From NCBI GenBank assembly GCA_036250225.1, contig JAPZLL010000027.1, forward strand, positions 372,001 to 436,000: a stretch of DNA of 64,000 nt, read 5' to 3'. The notes beneath the pieces are model-generated. The model saw nothing but the letters and a program-made list of their open reading frames with translations. It did no database searches and was not told the DNA's origin. The translations under genes and the position numbers were made by a program. This stretch comes from Cercophora sp. LCS_1 (Eukaryota > Ascomycota > Sordariomycetes > Sordariales > Lasiosphaeriaceae). How positions within the stretch are numbered: the stretch's first letter is position 1; every line of letters starts with the position of its first letter. Of this stretch, positions 20,896 to 32,112 are shown one piece after another.

Positions 20896-22878
20896 CTAGT
20901 ACTCCGCCTCCGCCATCCTCCTCATCAGAATCTCCCCTCCCGTAACGGACCCCCCAGCCAACGGGACCTTGATAATCCCAGCGTTAACCAAATCCTGCGC
21001 CAGCTTGGCCAACAAACCATCGCACCCCTTAGCCGCCAAAACACTCACGCCCACCGGGAAGAACTCGTCATGGTTGGTGATCGCGCTCTTGGCCGCAACC
21101 TGGCCAAGCGGGAATACGCTGTCCGGAATCTCAGTGTAGACGCTGATTCTTCCGCTGCTGAAACCAAACGGCACACCGGGTCCGCTGCCGTACTGATTGC
21201 GCGGGTTCTGTCCGCCCTGACTCTGGGCGTACAGCACCAGACCGGAGGAGCACTGCGCCGGGTCGTCAACGGGGGGCAGGATGTTGGTGTTGAACCAGTC
21301 CATGAAGACTGTCTTTTGACGGATGGCCTCGTCGAGAGCCGAGTCGGGGAGGGTGTCGCCGTAGCCCCAACGAGCGAGAGGCACGGGGTTGACAAAGGGA
21401 CGACGACCGTCGTGTGCGGCGGCGTAGTCACGGTAGAAGGGCTCGCGGACAAGGGCGATCTGCTCCTTGGTGATGAGGACGGGGTAGGTGGTGTTCAGGA
21501 AGACGTTGATTGGGGTGCCGTTGGCTTCGGCTGGCATGGTTGCGTTCCAGCTGCCTGCGATGTTGAGGGCCTCGACAGTGCCACTGACAAAGGACGCCAG
21601 GGAGTTGACAAAGTTGACGAGGATGGCGTTGGCGGCTGTGTTGGTGTTGTTAGGGAAGTTGATGGTGCTGATCTTCGTGGGGTACTTGGGCTTGACGTCG
21701 GCAAGGGACTTGTAGTTCTTGCCGTAAAGTGCCGAGTTGGCTGCATCCCAGAGGAAGGGGTCGCGGACCAGGAAGCCTGGGGTGTCAAGGGTGGGGGAAA
21801 GGGGCATCACGTTGTCGAGAGAGACAAGTCCATGGGAAGGACGGTTGCCAAAGAGACCGCCGACTCCAGCCGGGCCGCGAACACTGCCGCCCGTGTCACT
21901 ACCGATGGCGATGTCAAGCCATTCGTATGTAGCCATGGAGGCGCCGGCTCCGGATGACGAAGAGGAGGCATCTTGGTAACCGTCACCGCGGGGGTTGAAG
22001 GGCGAGTGGTAGTCGACCCAGTCCTGGGTGGCCGATTCACCGTTGGCAAACTGCGAGGTCTTCTGGAGACCGACAACCTGGGCGCCGGCGTCGATCAAGT
22101 TCTGGATGGCAGGGCCGGTGTAGTTGGCGGGCGGGTAGAGGTTGTACCAGGCCCTGTTTCCGTTGGACCCCTTGACGCCAGCCAGTCTGTAAATATCCTT
22201 GACACCCAGACGGACGCCAGCAAGCGGCTTGGCCTTGGTCTTGGTGAAGTAGAGTCTCGACGGGACTCCGATGGTGAGCGACGAAGAGCCGGGGATCTGC
22301 GCCGACAAGACCTGAAACTTGCCGTCGGGAGTCGGCAGCAGCGACTCGGTAAAGGCGCCGGCGAAGTCTTGGTACAGGCGATAGACAGGGTGAAGGTTAC
22401 CCGTAGAGACCTCCAAGAAGTAGGGTCCAGATGGGATCTTGGTGTTCACTAGGCTGACGATCGAGGTCGACTTGCCACGATACCCCTTGCCCTTGGACTC
22501 GCACGCATCTTTCGGTCCCTTAGGCTTGCAGTTGATCCCGGCGCCAGCAAGAAGGATGCCGTCAGCGAAGGCGGACTGGAAGACATCGTCGATGGCGGTC
22601 CAGTTGCCCAAAATGTCGGGGAGCTGCTTCTCGGCAACGTTTCCTTGGTTGACAACTGTCACTGGCTTAAACCCGAAGACTGTAGGTGCGCCTGAGAAAG
22701 ACTTGGGCGGGATGTTGACACTGCCCGAGGAAAAGGGGGAGATGTAATAGTGCACATCGTCGAGAGTGACCGAGAGGCCGGTTGAGGTGAGGCCTGCTGA
22801 AGCTGAAGAGAGCGAGGTGAGGAGAGACAGAACCGAGAGTCGCAAGAAGCGAGAGGAAGAACGTCTTTGAGTCACCAT
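20896..22878 (-). CDS. Secreted amidase-signature family protein
   Basis: A single exon of 660 residues. The N-terminus is basic then hydrophobic (RFLRLSVLSLLTSLSSASA), a signal peptide. Residues ~30-205 form an extra N-terminal domain that I believe is the one fused to amidases in fungi and annotated after scytalone-dehydratase-like Arp1. The amidase core follows. The catalytic Lys is in GVKDIY (~227), the Gly/Ser-rich stretch SSSSSGAGAS holds the cis-Ser (~309), and the nucleophile Ser is in GSDTGGSVR (~332). All three members of the Ser-cisSer-Lys triad are present, so hydrolysis of an amide is likely; the substrate is unknown. Several N-glycosylation sequons agree with secretion. The first true ATG is at 22878; the frame is open a little further upstream without an ATG. 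Confidence 0.85.
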   Translation of the reverse strand: MVTQRRSSSRFLRLSVLSLLTSLSSASAGLTSTGLSVTLDDVHYYISPFSSGSVNIPPKSFSGAPTVFGFKPVTVVNQGNVAEKQLPDILGNWTAIDDVFQSAFADGILLAGAGINCKPKGPKDACESKGKGYRGKSTSIVSLVNTKIPSGPYFLEVSTGNLHPVYRLYQDFAGAFTESLLPTPDGKFQVLSAQIPGSSSLTIGVPSRLYFTKTKAKPLAGVRLGVKDIYRLAGVKGSNGNRAWYNLYPPANYTGPAIQNLIDAGAQVVGLQKTSQFANGESATQDWVDYHSPFNPRGDGYQDASSSSSGAGASMATYEWLDIAIGSDTGGSVRGPAGVGGLFGNRPSHGLVSLDNVMPLSPTLDTPGFLVRDPFLWDAANSALYGKNYKSLADVKPKYPTKISTINFPNNTNTAANAILVNFVNSLASFVSGTVEALNIAGSWNATMPAEANGTPINVFLNTTYPVLITKEQIALVREPFYRDYAAAHDGRRPFVNPVPLARWGYGDTLPDSALDEAIRQKTVFMDWFNTNILPPVDDPAQCSSGLVLYAQSQGGQNPRNQYGSGPGVPFGFSSGRISVYTEIPDSVFPLGQVAAKSAITNHDEFFPVGVSVLAAKGCDGLLAKLAQDLVNAGIIKVPLAGGSVTGGEILMRRMAEAEY

Positions 22879-24117
22879 CTTGAAGACTGTAGGGGACAAC
22901 TTGAAAAGGATTCAAAACGCAAAACAGGAAACAGAGATACACTTATAGGCATTTTGACTTGGTAGGATTCGAGGTCTATCGGAATCATAAACCATAAGGG
23001 GTTAGAGTTTGCGGCAACCTTACCTAGGTTCACTCCCAAATCGGTGTGGTCAACCCCAGTCTCCCACATGGTTCCGCCCGGTATTCTCGTCGTTGACGGG
23101 CTTATCTGTGGTCGACTCGGCAGCCATGGGGTTCAGCACGCCGACCCCGCAACGTCGGCGAGGTAGGATATGCACAAAACGTCTAGAAAACTAGGTTTGG
23201 CTGCAGCGGCAACCCTGTATCGCTAGGACAAGGACAGAAGCCGATACGAGGAATCTTGATAAGCAGGCGTCGGCGGTGCCTCGAGCATGCGGCAAGGGGT
23301 TGCACTGTTGAGCCGTGTGTGGGAGCGGGCCAATGAGGACCCGACAGGATGGATGCGAGAGCCAATATTCCGAGGGTATCGGTCAATGGGATGACATGTT
23401 AGTTGCCGTTGAACCATTGCAGAGGAGCTTTCCTTGTCAAAGCCGTCGCCAATTCTGGGTTCAACTCCAGCTGGTGGGGTTCGCGATAACGAAGACGGGT
23501 GTGCTAGCCGTCACGGCCCCGTAGCGCAGGTCGAAAGCTTTGTCAAGCCTTGGTGTAATATAATTGTGCATCTCTCTGCAGTAGCTGTGTCTCGCGAGAG
23601 AATCCGGGATCCAGCACCTTGGGCCGAGATTGCTTGGCTGCCCCTGTCATGGTGTGGAGGGAACGAGTGGAGGAAGTGAGACGCGGGGAGATAACGATAA
23701 AGCTGCCGAGGCGATAAGGGCGCGCCCTCCCGACATGACAAACGCGATTTCCCCAACACATCCATGTGCTGGGCATCGCAGTCAACCCCCGTTGGACCCA
23801 TTGCTCGCAATTTCCCACGCCGCGAGTCGGGCATTCTTTCGACCGACGTTTTCCATTCTTGTCTATGGACTATTCCTGGCGCAAGAAGCAGCAGTGATCG
23901 AGCTCAACGAGCCACGGATCGCGTCATGGCGTCATTGGCAGCCAACGCTCGCGCCCCTCCCGTGTAACCCCGCAATATGGCGGACGCCATTGCCGCCCTC
24001 CCGCGCTGCCGCCGGGCTTTATGCAGCGGGACAGCGTGACCCAGACCTGACTCCGACGTCTCCGTTTCACTGATTGCTCACCTTTCCACCTCTCGCCGAC
24101 CGTCTGCTGCTGATCCA
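22879..24117. other. Divergent promoter region
   Basis: The 1.24 kb between the amidase gene (minus) and the 3beta-HSD-like gene (plus). Open frames seen in it overlap on both strands and carry no known motifs. Confidence 0.45.
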
Positions 24118-25841
24118 ATGGCTGACACAGTCTTCTTTGTCGCAGGAACGGCTGTATTCTTTGTTCTTGTGTATCTAATCCGGCTGAACCAAGTCCTAAG
24201 TGGGACTCCCGACGAGATTGGGAGATTGTCTCCAACGCGGTGGACACGAGAGCTGCTTCTCCAGACTCTAGAGAGGCTGCAAGCCACCCCGATCACCACC
24301 AAGAGCTATGCTCACCGTATCCCACCAAAATTGGAGAGAAGATATATCGTCACTGGTGGTTCTGGTACGTCTTCGTGACCATCTTCCCGGGCCATCCGGA
24401 GCCTATCTCTTCCACTCGGCGCCAACGCAGACCCCGCAACCTTGGCGCCAGCCACCCGCAAGTAGTGCCTGTTGTCTGACCACTCGACAGGCCTTGTCGG
24501 CGGCTACATCGTTCTGCAGCTCCTCGAACGTGGGCAGCCCCCAGAGAGCATCCGTATTGTTGACTTCCGTGCTCCCAACCGCGATGACATGGCGCATGGC
24601 GCCGCCGCAAAGGTCGACTTTGTGCAAACGGACATCTCATCGACCGCATCCACCGAAAGAGCGTTTGCCAAGCCTTGGGATCGGGAGCTAAGAACGCTTC
24701 CCTTGACCGTCTTTCACACTGCTGCTGTCATTGTCCCGGCGGATCGCTCCAAGCTTGAATACTCCTTCTGCGAGGCTGTGAATGTGAAGGGAACGCAGCA
24801 TATTGTCGACGCTGCGAAGCGCGCCGGGGCCGACGTTTTCGTGTCGACCACCTCTGCCAGCATCAGCATCCGTCCTGTCGGGCTCTGGGTTGCCCCTTGG
24901 AAGCTATGGGGCAAGCTAAAGTGGCCCCGCAACTTTTGGCAGGTCCTGGACGAGCGAGACTTCCTGCTTCCACCACGGAAACATGAGGAATACTATGCCA
25001 ACTATCCCGCTTCCAAGGCTGCCGCTGAGAGGATCGTTTGCGCCGCCAACTCGGAGCTCTTCCGGACTGGATGCATTCGCCCCGCCAACGGCGTGTACGG
25101 AAACCCGACCGATAACACGGTTGGCGGCCCCCTGAGCATGAGGACTTGCCCGACGTAAGAGCCCTCGTGCACGCAATATGTGTTGCTTCCAACGAATTGC
25201 GATGTGTGCTAACGTCTTAAAGCTGGACATCCCACATCGTGCAGAGTTTCGTTCATGGAGCCAATGCAGCAGTCGCGCATCTTCACTTTGAGGAAGTCCT
25301 TGCATCTTCCGGCTCGCGTAACGCCCACCAGGCCGGAAGACCGTTTGTTGTTACAGACCCAAACCCTCCCATCTCGTACGGCGACCTCTACCTCGTCATC
25401 AAGGCTCTCGCGATCACGCCCTTCCGCACCCTTGACCTTCCTCCCATCATCATGGTTCTCCTATCATACATAATCGAGTCCTACCACCTCCTCCGCCTTC
25501 ATTATTCGCCTTTGCGGTGCGTTCTTCCCTCCATTCCGGGAGACGTCAAGCATCTAAAGCCGGCCCTCTTCTCCATATGTACCCATCTTGTCGCCTCGAA
25601 TGACGTAGCTAGCCGACCTGTGGATGCTGGCGGTCTAGGGTACCGCGGAATTCTGACAACTCTGGAAGGAATGACCCAGGAGGTTCTCGAATGGAACATT
25701 GCTCATCAAACTGCAGGCAAACAGACGGTTGCCTATCAGACCAGCGTATCTCTTGCCGACGAGATCCAGAAGGCAACAGCGGGACAGATGAACGAGCACG
25801 AGGGTGAACACAAAGACTTCAATTACGCCATGCTTAAATGA
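24118..25841 (+). CDS. 3-beta-hydroxysteroid dehydrogenase/sterol-dehydrogenase-type protein
   Basis: Three exons (24118-24364, 24491-25154, 25223-25841) give 509 residues. A membrane anchor (VFFVAGTAVFFVLVYLI) starts the protein. The first splice completes the Rossmann motif TGGSGLVGGY, and YPASK supplies the catalytic Tyr and Lys of an extended SDR. The pattern V..DF near the end of strand 2 suggests NAD. A second hydrophobic stretch (LPPIIMVLLSYIIESYHLL) lies in the C-terminal third, as in ERG26-like and 3beta-HSD proteins. It probably acts on a sterol or other lipid-soluble alcohol at the ER. The long first intron (126 bp) is unusual for this window. Its stop is only 39 bp from the stop of the convergent copper transporter. 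Confidence 0.85.
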
Positions 25842-25880
25842 CGGGGGTATCACAAACGCCTACAAAAACCAAATCCTTCA

Positions 25881-26462
25881 TCAACCGCAGCAAACGCTCG
25901 GCTCCTCGATGCCCGCAACGTTGGTGGCAACCACGGCCTTGGCACCCGAGCAGCCCGAAATCGTCACCGTCGTGCTCATCCAGTCGCACAAAAACTTGCC
26001 CAGCCCAGCACCAATGAAGATGCAGATGATGATGTATCCGTTGTAGTACATAGCCAACAACATGACGATGTACGCCAGGCCGAAGGTGACAGCGTGTAGA
26101 ACCGAGCGAATGATCTGCTGAAGGGGGCTGGCGCGGAGAGTGACAGTTTGCGGACCATCGGCTGCCGCACTGAGAGCGGCCACCCGGGCCTGAAATTCGC
26201 GGTTGATGTGGACGTCAAACTCCTTGCCGACCCGGCGGGAGGCTTCGAGGAGGACTACCAGAAGGACAACGCCGATGCATGATGCCGCAAACGCGCCGTG
26301 GCTCTGGATGTGCCAGGACTCGGAGAGGAAGCAGGCGTCGATGGTGTACCAATTCCAAAGCATCTGCACTTTTCAGCTGGCGTTCGCGCGCAAAAAGAGA
26401 AGACATACGGAAACTTTACACTCGCTCGTCGAGGAGCCCGAGCCATGATCGCCGTGATTCAT
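25881..26462 (-). CDS. CTR-family copper transporter
   Basis: Two exons (26462-26409 and 26363-25881), joined across a 45-bp intron (donor GTATGT), give 178 residues. The short first exon supplies MNHGDHGSG, the Met/His-rich extracellular tail. The splice restores CKVSMLWNWYTIDACFL, the conserved stretch before helix 1 in fungal CTR proteins. Three membrane helices follow. Helix 2 has MLLAM, the MxxxM copper-binding motif of the pore, and helix 3 has GAGLG, the GxxxG trimer contact. CTR trimers import Cu(I) at the plasma membrane or release it from the vacuole. A ferric/cupric reductase gene starts 919 bp away on the other strand. A Cys pair near the C-terminus (SVCCG) could pass copper on. 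Confidence 0.9.
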
Positions 26463-27381
26463 TGTGGTGGGTTCAGCGTCAGCGTCAGAATGTCGGTCGC
26501 GAGTTGGATGACAGCCGGGGCGGCAGTGAAGTCGGGTGGATGCTGGGTATTTGAGCGGGAGACCGCGAGAAGGATTTCGCCAACAGTCGCCGCAACCGCC
26601 TGGTTCAGGATTCACGTTGTCAATAGTTGCAGCTCTCAAAGGCGTGCGGGCCTAGCCGGGTTATAGCTTCTCGCCCCTGGCGTTTTGACGACGTAAATGT
26701 CGACAAGTCGTTGGTGATAGCGTACGATTGAGCAGATATGCGCGGGAAACCCAGCACTGCACCGGCCGTGGAACGCGCCCGCGAGACCCTCCGCCAAGTG
26801 CCGCCCAGAGAATTCGCGGCCCAGAAACCGGGTCCTCCCCCGTCCCGTCTTTCGAACAGAAGGCCCCGATTGGACTCTCGGGGCGTTCCATGTCTCGCTG
26901 CTCCCCCATTGGGCCCACCACGTCGGATAGCGCATGCAAGAAACGTGCTCAAAGATGCGCAAAATGTGGACTCCCCTGACAGAAACAAATCGTCCAGAAC
27001 GCCATCTCGAAAGGTCCTATTGGCCACCTCTCGAGTTGCCAAATGTGTCCTCGAAGGAGTTCATGATGTGACCTTAATTTGGTCAGCGGTAATCCCAATC
27101 GCCATGCCGGTATCTCGAACTTCCCCACAAGTTCAATATGGGTCGCCACTTTGGCGGGCATTCGCGAGCCTCTTTCCCCCGGCCCGAAACGAACTCAACA
27201 CCTTGACGGGGATGCCAAGATCCACTGCGAACGCCAAACCTCACCTTCGGGACCTCGCCTCCGAACTACAAGTATACATATGTTCCCCTCTCGCTTTTCC
27301 CGGATGAAGCAACGCCACAAACATTCACCCCTGAACCTCGGCCCCAAGTCGTGAGCTTCCCGCGCTCACGCAAGCCTCATC
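26463..27381. promoter_or_regulatory. Shared divergent promoter of copper transporter and metalloreductase
   Basis: This 919-bp interval separates the two start codons. On the minus strand TTTGCGCA (26963-26956) fits the copper-response element TTTGC(T/G)C(A/G) bound by yeast Mac1. A TGCTCA core lies 5 bp away (26946-26951). A GATA core in the form TGATAG occurs near 26714. Regulation by copper status is an inference from these elements and the pair of genes. Confidence 0.5.
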
Positions 27382-29310
27382 ATGTCGCTCACAGCCCGCG
27401 CCCACATCCAAAACTTCAGCGAGGCGAGCCAGCTGGAGCCACACTGGGGATATGCGGAGCGCGTCATTCCATGCGTCGTTGACGCCGGGTCGTGCGAGTA
27501 TCTCGATGTCGTCTATGGCTCCCACGACATTGGCATGCTCTACATGGGCATTTTCTGGGCTTCAGTTTTCGGCATTCTCTTGATCTGGGCCATCGCACGC
27601 CGCTCTTTCTCGCAGCCACCAACCACTGCGTCCGGCGCAACCCTCGAATCACAATCACCTTCCCCACCGTCCACGGTCACCCGCATTGGTCAGACCCTCA
27701 CCTCGCTGACCCGACGGTACCTCCTCCCGAATGCCCCGGTCTCTATCTTTGGTCACACCACCCGCCTCCAGGTTACCATCCTTGCGGTTCTCACTGGGTA
27801 CCTCACCATCTTCACATTTGCCGGCATCACGTACAAGACCTGGATCACGCCCGTCAAGAACAATCCGGGGGTCTACAACACACGCACATCCCTCGGCCCG
27901 TGGTCCGACCGCATCGGCGTCATTGCCTACGCCCTCACCCCGCTGAGCATCCTCCTCGCCAGCCGCGAAAACCTGCTCGCGCTGCTGACCGGCATTCCCT
28001 ACACCTCGTTCCTCTTCCTCCACCGCTGGATCGGGTATCTCATCCTCGTCCAATCGGTCCTGCACACCATCGGGTGGGTCATCATCGAAGCCCGCCTGTA
28101 CCAGCCGCAACCGACAATCTGGGATGGCTTCGTCAAGAGCACCTACATTATCTGGGGCTTCGTGGCCCTCGGTCTACTGGTTCTCATCTGGTTCTTCTCG
28201 CTGCGCTGGACAATCCGCAAGACGGGCTATGAAGCCTTCCGCAAGATGCACTATGTCCTCGCCATGGTGTATATCGGCGCCGTGATCGGCCACTGGGAAG
28301 CCCTGCAGTGTTTTCTGGTCCCGGGACTGGTTCTCTGGGGATGCGATCGTCTTGCACGACTCATTCGTATGGGCATGCTGCATTACGGATACGTCAACGA
28401 GGAAGGCAAATGGCGGTTTCGCGCGGCACAGGCAGAGGGCAAGATCTGGAGGGATGAGAAGCACGGGGATGTGGTGAGGCTGGATTTCAAGCATCGCCAG
28501 GCGCCGTGGAAGATTGGACAACACTTCTTTTTGTGCTTCACCGAGGGGAGCATCTGGCAGAGTCACCCGTTTACACCATTGTCGTTGCCTGAGGCGGATG
28601 CGGCGGGTGAGGTCAAGCACTCGTACATCCTCAGGGCAAAGGGCGGCGAGACGAAGAAGGTGGCCGAAATTATCAGGGCGAAGATTGAGAAGCTGGAGAA
28701 GGATGCGAAGCCTACCACTTCGGTTGTTCTCCAGGGACCGTACGGGGAGAGCATCGTCGAGGGTATGGCGCAGAATACAAACGTCCTTTGTGTCGCTGGT
28801 GGAACGGGCATCACGTATGTGTTGCCTGCACTGTTGAGTCTTGCTCGTCAGAGACCGAGCACAGGGAGGAAGGTTGAGCTGGTGTGGGCTGTCAAACGGG
28901 AGCAGGATCTGGAGTGGGTGCAACCAGAGCTGGACGAGCTGAGGAGGCTGGGCGCTGCACACGATATCAAGATCCGGGCATTTGTAACGGACAGCGAGGC
29001 GGTCAGTGGGTTGGGCGAGAAGCTCGGGGATAAGGAGATCGCTGGCGTTCAGGTCCGCGGCTCGTCTTCGTCTTCGTCATCGGTGGATGGGGAGCGGGAA
29101 AGTACCGGGCGGCCGGATGTGGATGCTGTGGTCAGCCAGTTTGTGGGTGACGTTGCGCAGGGAGCGACAAGGGTGTTTGGGAGTGGACCGCCTGGCATGA
29201 TTGGGGATTTGAGAGCGGCTGTGTCAAGGTGCAATTCTGGCTCGAGGGTGTGGAAGGGAGAACAGCGGTTTGATGTTCAGCTTGTTTGTGATGATCGGTT
29301 GGAGTGGTAG
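27382..29310 (+). CDS. Ferric/cupric reductase transmembrane component
   Basis: A single exon of 642 residues. Membrane helices lie at ~50-72, ~125-150, ~180-285 and beyond. The four haem-ligand histidines are visible in LHRWIGYLILVQSVLHTIGW and FRKMHYVLAMVYIGAVIGHW. A cytosolic FAD domain follows with HPFTPLSLPE (HPF motif), then the NADPH domain with VAGGTGITY and the C-terminal GSGPPGMIGD. This is the order of the FRE family, which passes electrons from NADPH across the membrane to reduce Fe(III) or Cu(II). Its divergent pairing with a CTR copper transporter suggests a role in supplying Cu(I). A serine run (SSSSSSS) interrupts the loop before the last strand. The N-terminal ~45 residues carry two cysteines and may face outside. 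Confidence 0.9.
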   Translation: MSLTARAHIQNFSEASQLEPHWGYAERVIPCVVDAGSCEYLDVVYGSHDIGMLYMGIFWASVFGILLIWAIARRSFSQPPTTASGATLESQSPSPPSTVTRIGQTLTSLTRRYLLPNAPVSIFGHTTRLQVTILAVLTGYLTIFTFAGITYKTWITPVKNNPGVYNTRTSLGPWSDRIGVIAYALTPLSILLASRENLLALLTGIPYTSFLFLHRWIGYLILVQSVLHTIGWVIIEARLYQPQPTIWDGFVKSTYIIWGFVALGLLVLIWFFSLRWTIRKTGYEAFRKMHYVLAMVYIGAVIGHWEALQCFLVPGLVLWGCDRLARLIRMGMLHYGYVNEEGKWRFRAAQAEGKIWRDEKHGDVVRLDFKHRQAPWKIGQHFFLCFTEGSIWQSHPFTPLSLPEADAAGEVKHSYILRAKGGETKKVAEIIRAKIEKLEKDAKPTTSVVLQGPYGESIVEGMAQNTNVLCVAGGTGITYVLPALLSLARQRPSTGRKVELVWAVKREQDLEWVQPELDELRRLGAAHDIKIRAFVTDSEAVSGLGEKLGDKEIAGVQVRGSSSSSSSVDGERESTGRPDVDAVVSQFVGDVAQGATRVFGSGPPGMIGDLRAAVSRCNSGSRVWKGEQRFDVQLVCDDRLEW

Positions 29311-30243
29311 ATACCCCTTGTTTTTTTGCGAATGGATTTGATGAATGGAGTCGCTTGAACTGGCGGCTTTGTTCTTGGTTGTGTAACATCTTGTGGAGTG
29401 GCCTTGTGGATTTTGTGGTGATCGGTCCAGCTTCGGAAGTTCGTTACAGACGTGACGGTCATGGCTTTGATCTCCTCAGAAACATCTTGCGAGTCTCGGG
29501 CAGTTGGAGGTTGTGTATTTGGAGATGTTGAGTCCAAACCCCAGGCATCAAGTCACGTTTACACCTGTACACCTTTTTCTCCCTTCGACGCTGGCGTGAT
29601 TTTCCCTCCAACACACAAATGAACCCCCGAGAAATATCCCAATTAAAACAGCCACCAACACATTTAGATAAAATCATCCAACTCAAATCCCAACCCTCTC
29701 ACCAAACCCTCACCGTAATGCATTCCGACATTGAGCATACCCCCACTAAAATGATATTAGCCTCCCTCGGGTCCTCTATCGTCAGAATAATCCTCACCTC
29801 CAAAATACCAAATCCGGGACACCAGGACGGTCTGGGTAGCAAGACAATCAATCGTCTTCCGCGCCCGGCCGCGGGAAGCTCAAACAGAAGTCAAGCTGAT
29901 ACCAAGCAAGTCCCCAAGCACAAGACCAATACGTAATCTTATGATCTGGGACAAGATTTGCGTTTCAATTTACATGTCGCTTGACTTGAATTCACGGGCT
30001 TGAATGAATGAAGTTAGGATATAGAAACTGGGATTGGAGTCCACATGAGCACAGGACGGCTGAGGCACAGCCAATTGGTCCGGATGAGGAGGACGGAGCT
30101 GCCGAGCACAAGTGGTACTTTTAGTAAGACGTGACAAGGCTAATGATTCATAGTTCACATGCTATGCTACGCCGGTCCACCATAGTCCGATGAACCGGTT
30201 TTAAAAAGCAAGTCACAGTTGTTATCTATGCTAGGTATCCTTC
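29311..30243. other. Intergenic 3' flanks
   Basis: The region holds the 3' ends of the convergent reductase and peptidase genes. The interval 29590-29940 is A/C-rich. No gene is recognised. Confidence 0.5.
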
Positions 30244-32112
30244 CTAGAGATCGCCAATATCATCTTGAGCTATGATTCTGTTAGCCACCATGGAATGAAT
30301 AATCATTTTTGATGCAACATACCGTCATCCTGTTCGCTCTTTGCCTTCTTCCAGTCCTCCATCCACGCTTTCACAAACTCAATCTCGGCCTGCTGCGCCT
30401 CGATGATAGGCTTTGGTGGTAAGTCGGGTGTTGTTTCATTGTGAAAGAGGCCGTTCTCGTCCCAGCTTGCCTAGTGTCAGTTTGTCTACGAAACGAGGAA
30501 TGCGGCATGCCATACTGGTGTACTCCACCCTCAATGAGGATGTAGGGTTCGTCAATAGTGCTTTTCCGGACAGGCAAACCAATTTTGTGGGGCGTTGCTG
30601 CTCTCCAGGGGTCTCTCTCGCCGTCAACAAAGGCTAGCCGTGGATAGCTGAGGCCGAAACCACCATGTTTGTTGATGACTTTGACGTTGGAGGGGTTCGT
30701 GATATTGAATCCGTATCTGCAAACGGCTGATGTGTAGTCGAGATCGATAAGACGGGAGATAAGTGGAAGTTGGCTTTCTGGGACGCCGGAGCCTGTGGCA
30801 AGGTATCCCCATCTGCACATGTCAATCAAACTGGAGCGGTACCATGATGCGAATACTCACTCGGTACAAACTTGGTATTCCCAAAGCCGCCATGTCTGTG
30901 ACAGGTCATAGGACTTGAACTGCTCAGGGTCCGCCCTGCCAAGACACTTGTCCTGACTCTGTCCTCGGCTTGCACACCTGCTGACGGCCGTAGCATTGAC
31001 ATAGCCCACATAGTTCAGTAGTCGGTTCGTCAGTTTGTCAACCTCATGCTTGTAACCGCCAGCAGCCAGAATCTCTTGCGCTTCAGGCTCGAGCGATGCC
31101 AGGGTGGGATACAAGAGAGCGCTGGAGCTGATGTTGTTGCAATACTCGCCAAACTTTGTCGAGTTCACAGCCGGGTCCCAGTTCATAGCTTGCATCTTGC
31201 TGATCCCCCAAGAGAGAGTGTTGGCGAAGTCATCGTTGCGAGTAAGGTTGCCGAGGCCAAAGAGCGTCTTGAGTCTCTGGACGTACTCGCTGTCTGGCTG
31301 TCCGATGAGGATGTTGTCGACGACATGGGTGAGCTTCTGGGTCGCAACGACGCAGTCCTTGGGAGCATAGAGCCTGGCTGCCTCAAAGTACTCCCAGTAC
31401 TCGTAGATAGCCTCGGTAACACCCGACGATGAGATAGCGCCCCAGTAGACGTCTGGATAGAGCTTCCGTAGAAATGCGACCATTGCCCCGGCGTAGGATC
31501 CGCCAAAGGCGAGATACGGTGTGTTGGGGGCAGTCAGATTCAGATGTTCCAGCCCATCGAAGACGACGTTCTTTGCAAAGAAGACCATATCCGCAAGAGC
31601 CTGGTCCGTCGAGAGGAAGCGGAGGCTCTTGGTTGAAAAGTCGTCAACTGGGAGACTCTTTCCATAGTAGCGATGTTCGAAAACGACTCCTAGACCGCTA
31701 GTGGCTTCGGATAGCTTTGCGAGGATACCCTTTTGCAAGAAGGGGAGGCGACCTGCGCCACTTGTCTCACCGCCCTGAAGAACGATGACGGGGCCGCCCT
31801 CTTTATAATGAGTAGCGTCAAACCAATAACGGAGTGGAAACGTCTTGTTGGTGTGCGGCTCGTAGATGGAGTCGTTGTGGAAGTGGTCGATGGGAACGTC
31901 GATCCAGCGAGCCGGGTACAAGTCACCAAGATCACCCTCTATCGTGACGGTTTCGGTACCGGCGGTCTGAGGGTGTTAGGAGACAGTGCAATGGAGGGGC
32001 TGGACTTGTTTACCTCTGTCGGATCCCATAGACGAGGGAATTCCCCAAGTGCGGCGCTGGCTACCCCCGAAAAGCACAGCGCCGCTAGGCAAATGGCATT
32101 TTTGGATGCCAT
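30244..32112 (-). CDS. Serine peptidase S28 (prolyl carboxypeptidase-like), secreted
   Basis: Five exons (32112-32014, 31966-30861, 30812-30516, 30465-30323, 30269-30244) join in phase to 556 residues. The introns are 47-53 bp; the last has the branch GCTAAC. The signal peptide is MASKNAICLAALCFSGVASA. The core begins PIDHF and continues with VVFEHRYYGKS. It carries the nucleophile in FGGSYAGAM, Asp in VDGERDPW, and His in GVHHWDENG, the last restored only by the third splice. CTEWGY is restored by the second splice. S28 enzymes cleave after proline, often at acid pH. Many sequons fit a glycosylated secreted enzyme. The tiny last exon adds eight residues; retention of intron 4 would add five different ones. 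Confidence 0.9.

Noticed and set aside
21070..21957. 295-codon plus-strand frame inside the amidase gene
   Set aside because: Antisense shadow of a well-supported amidase.
28174..28962. 262-codon minus-strand frame
   Set aside because: Antisense to the ferric reductase, whose haem, FAD and NADPH motifs are intact.
30371..30829. 152-codon minus-strand frame as a separate gene
   Set aside because: It is exon 3 of the S28 peptidase read through its introns; splicing restores the catalytic His motif.
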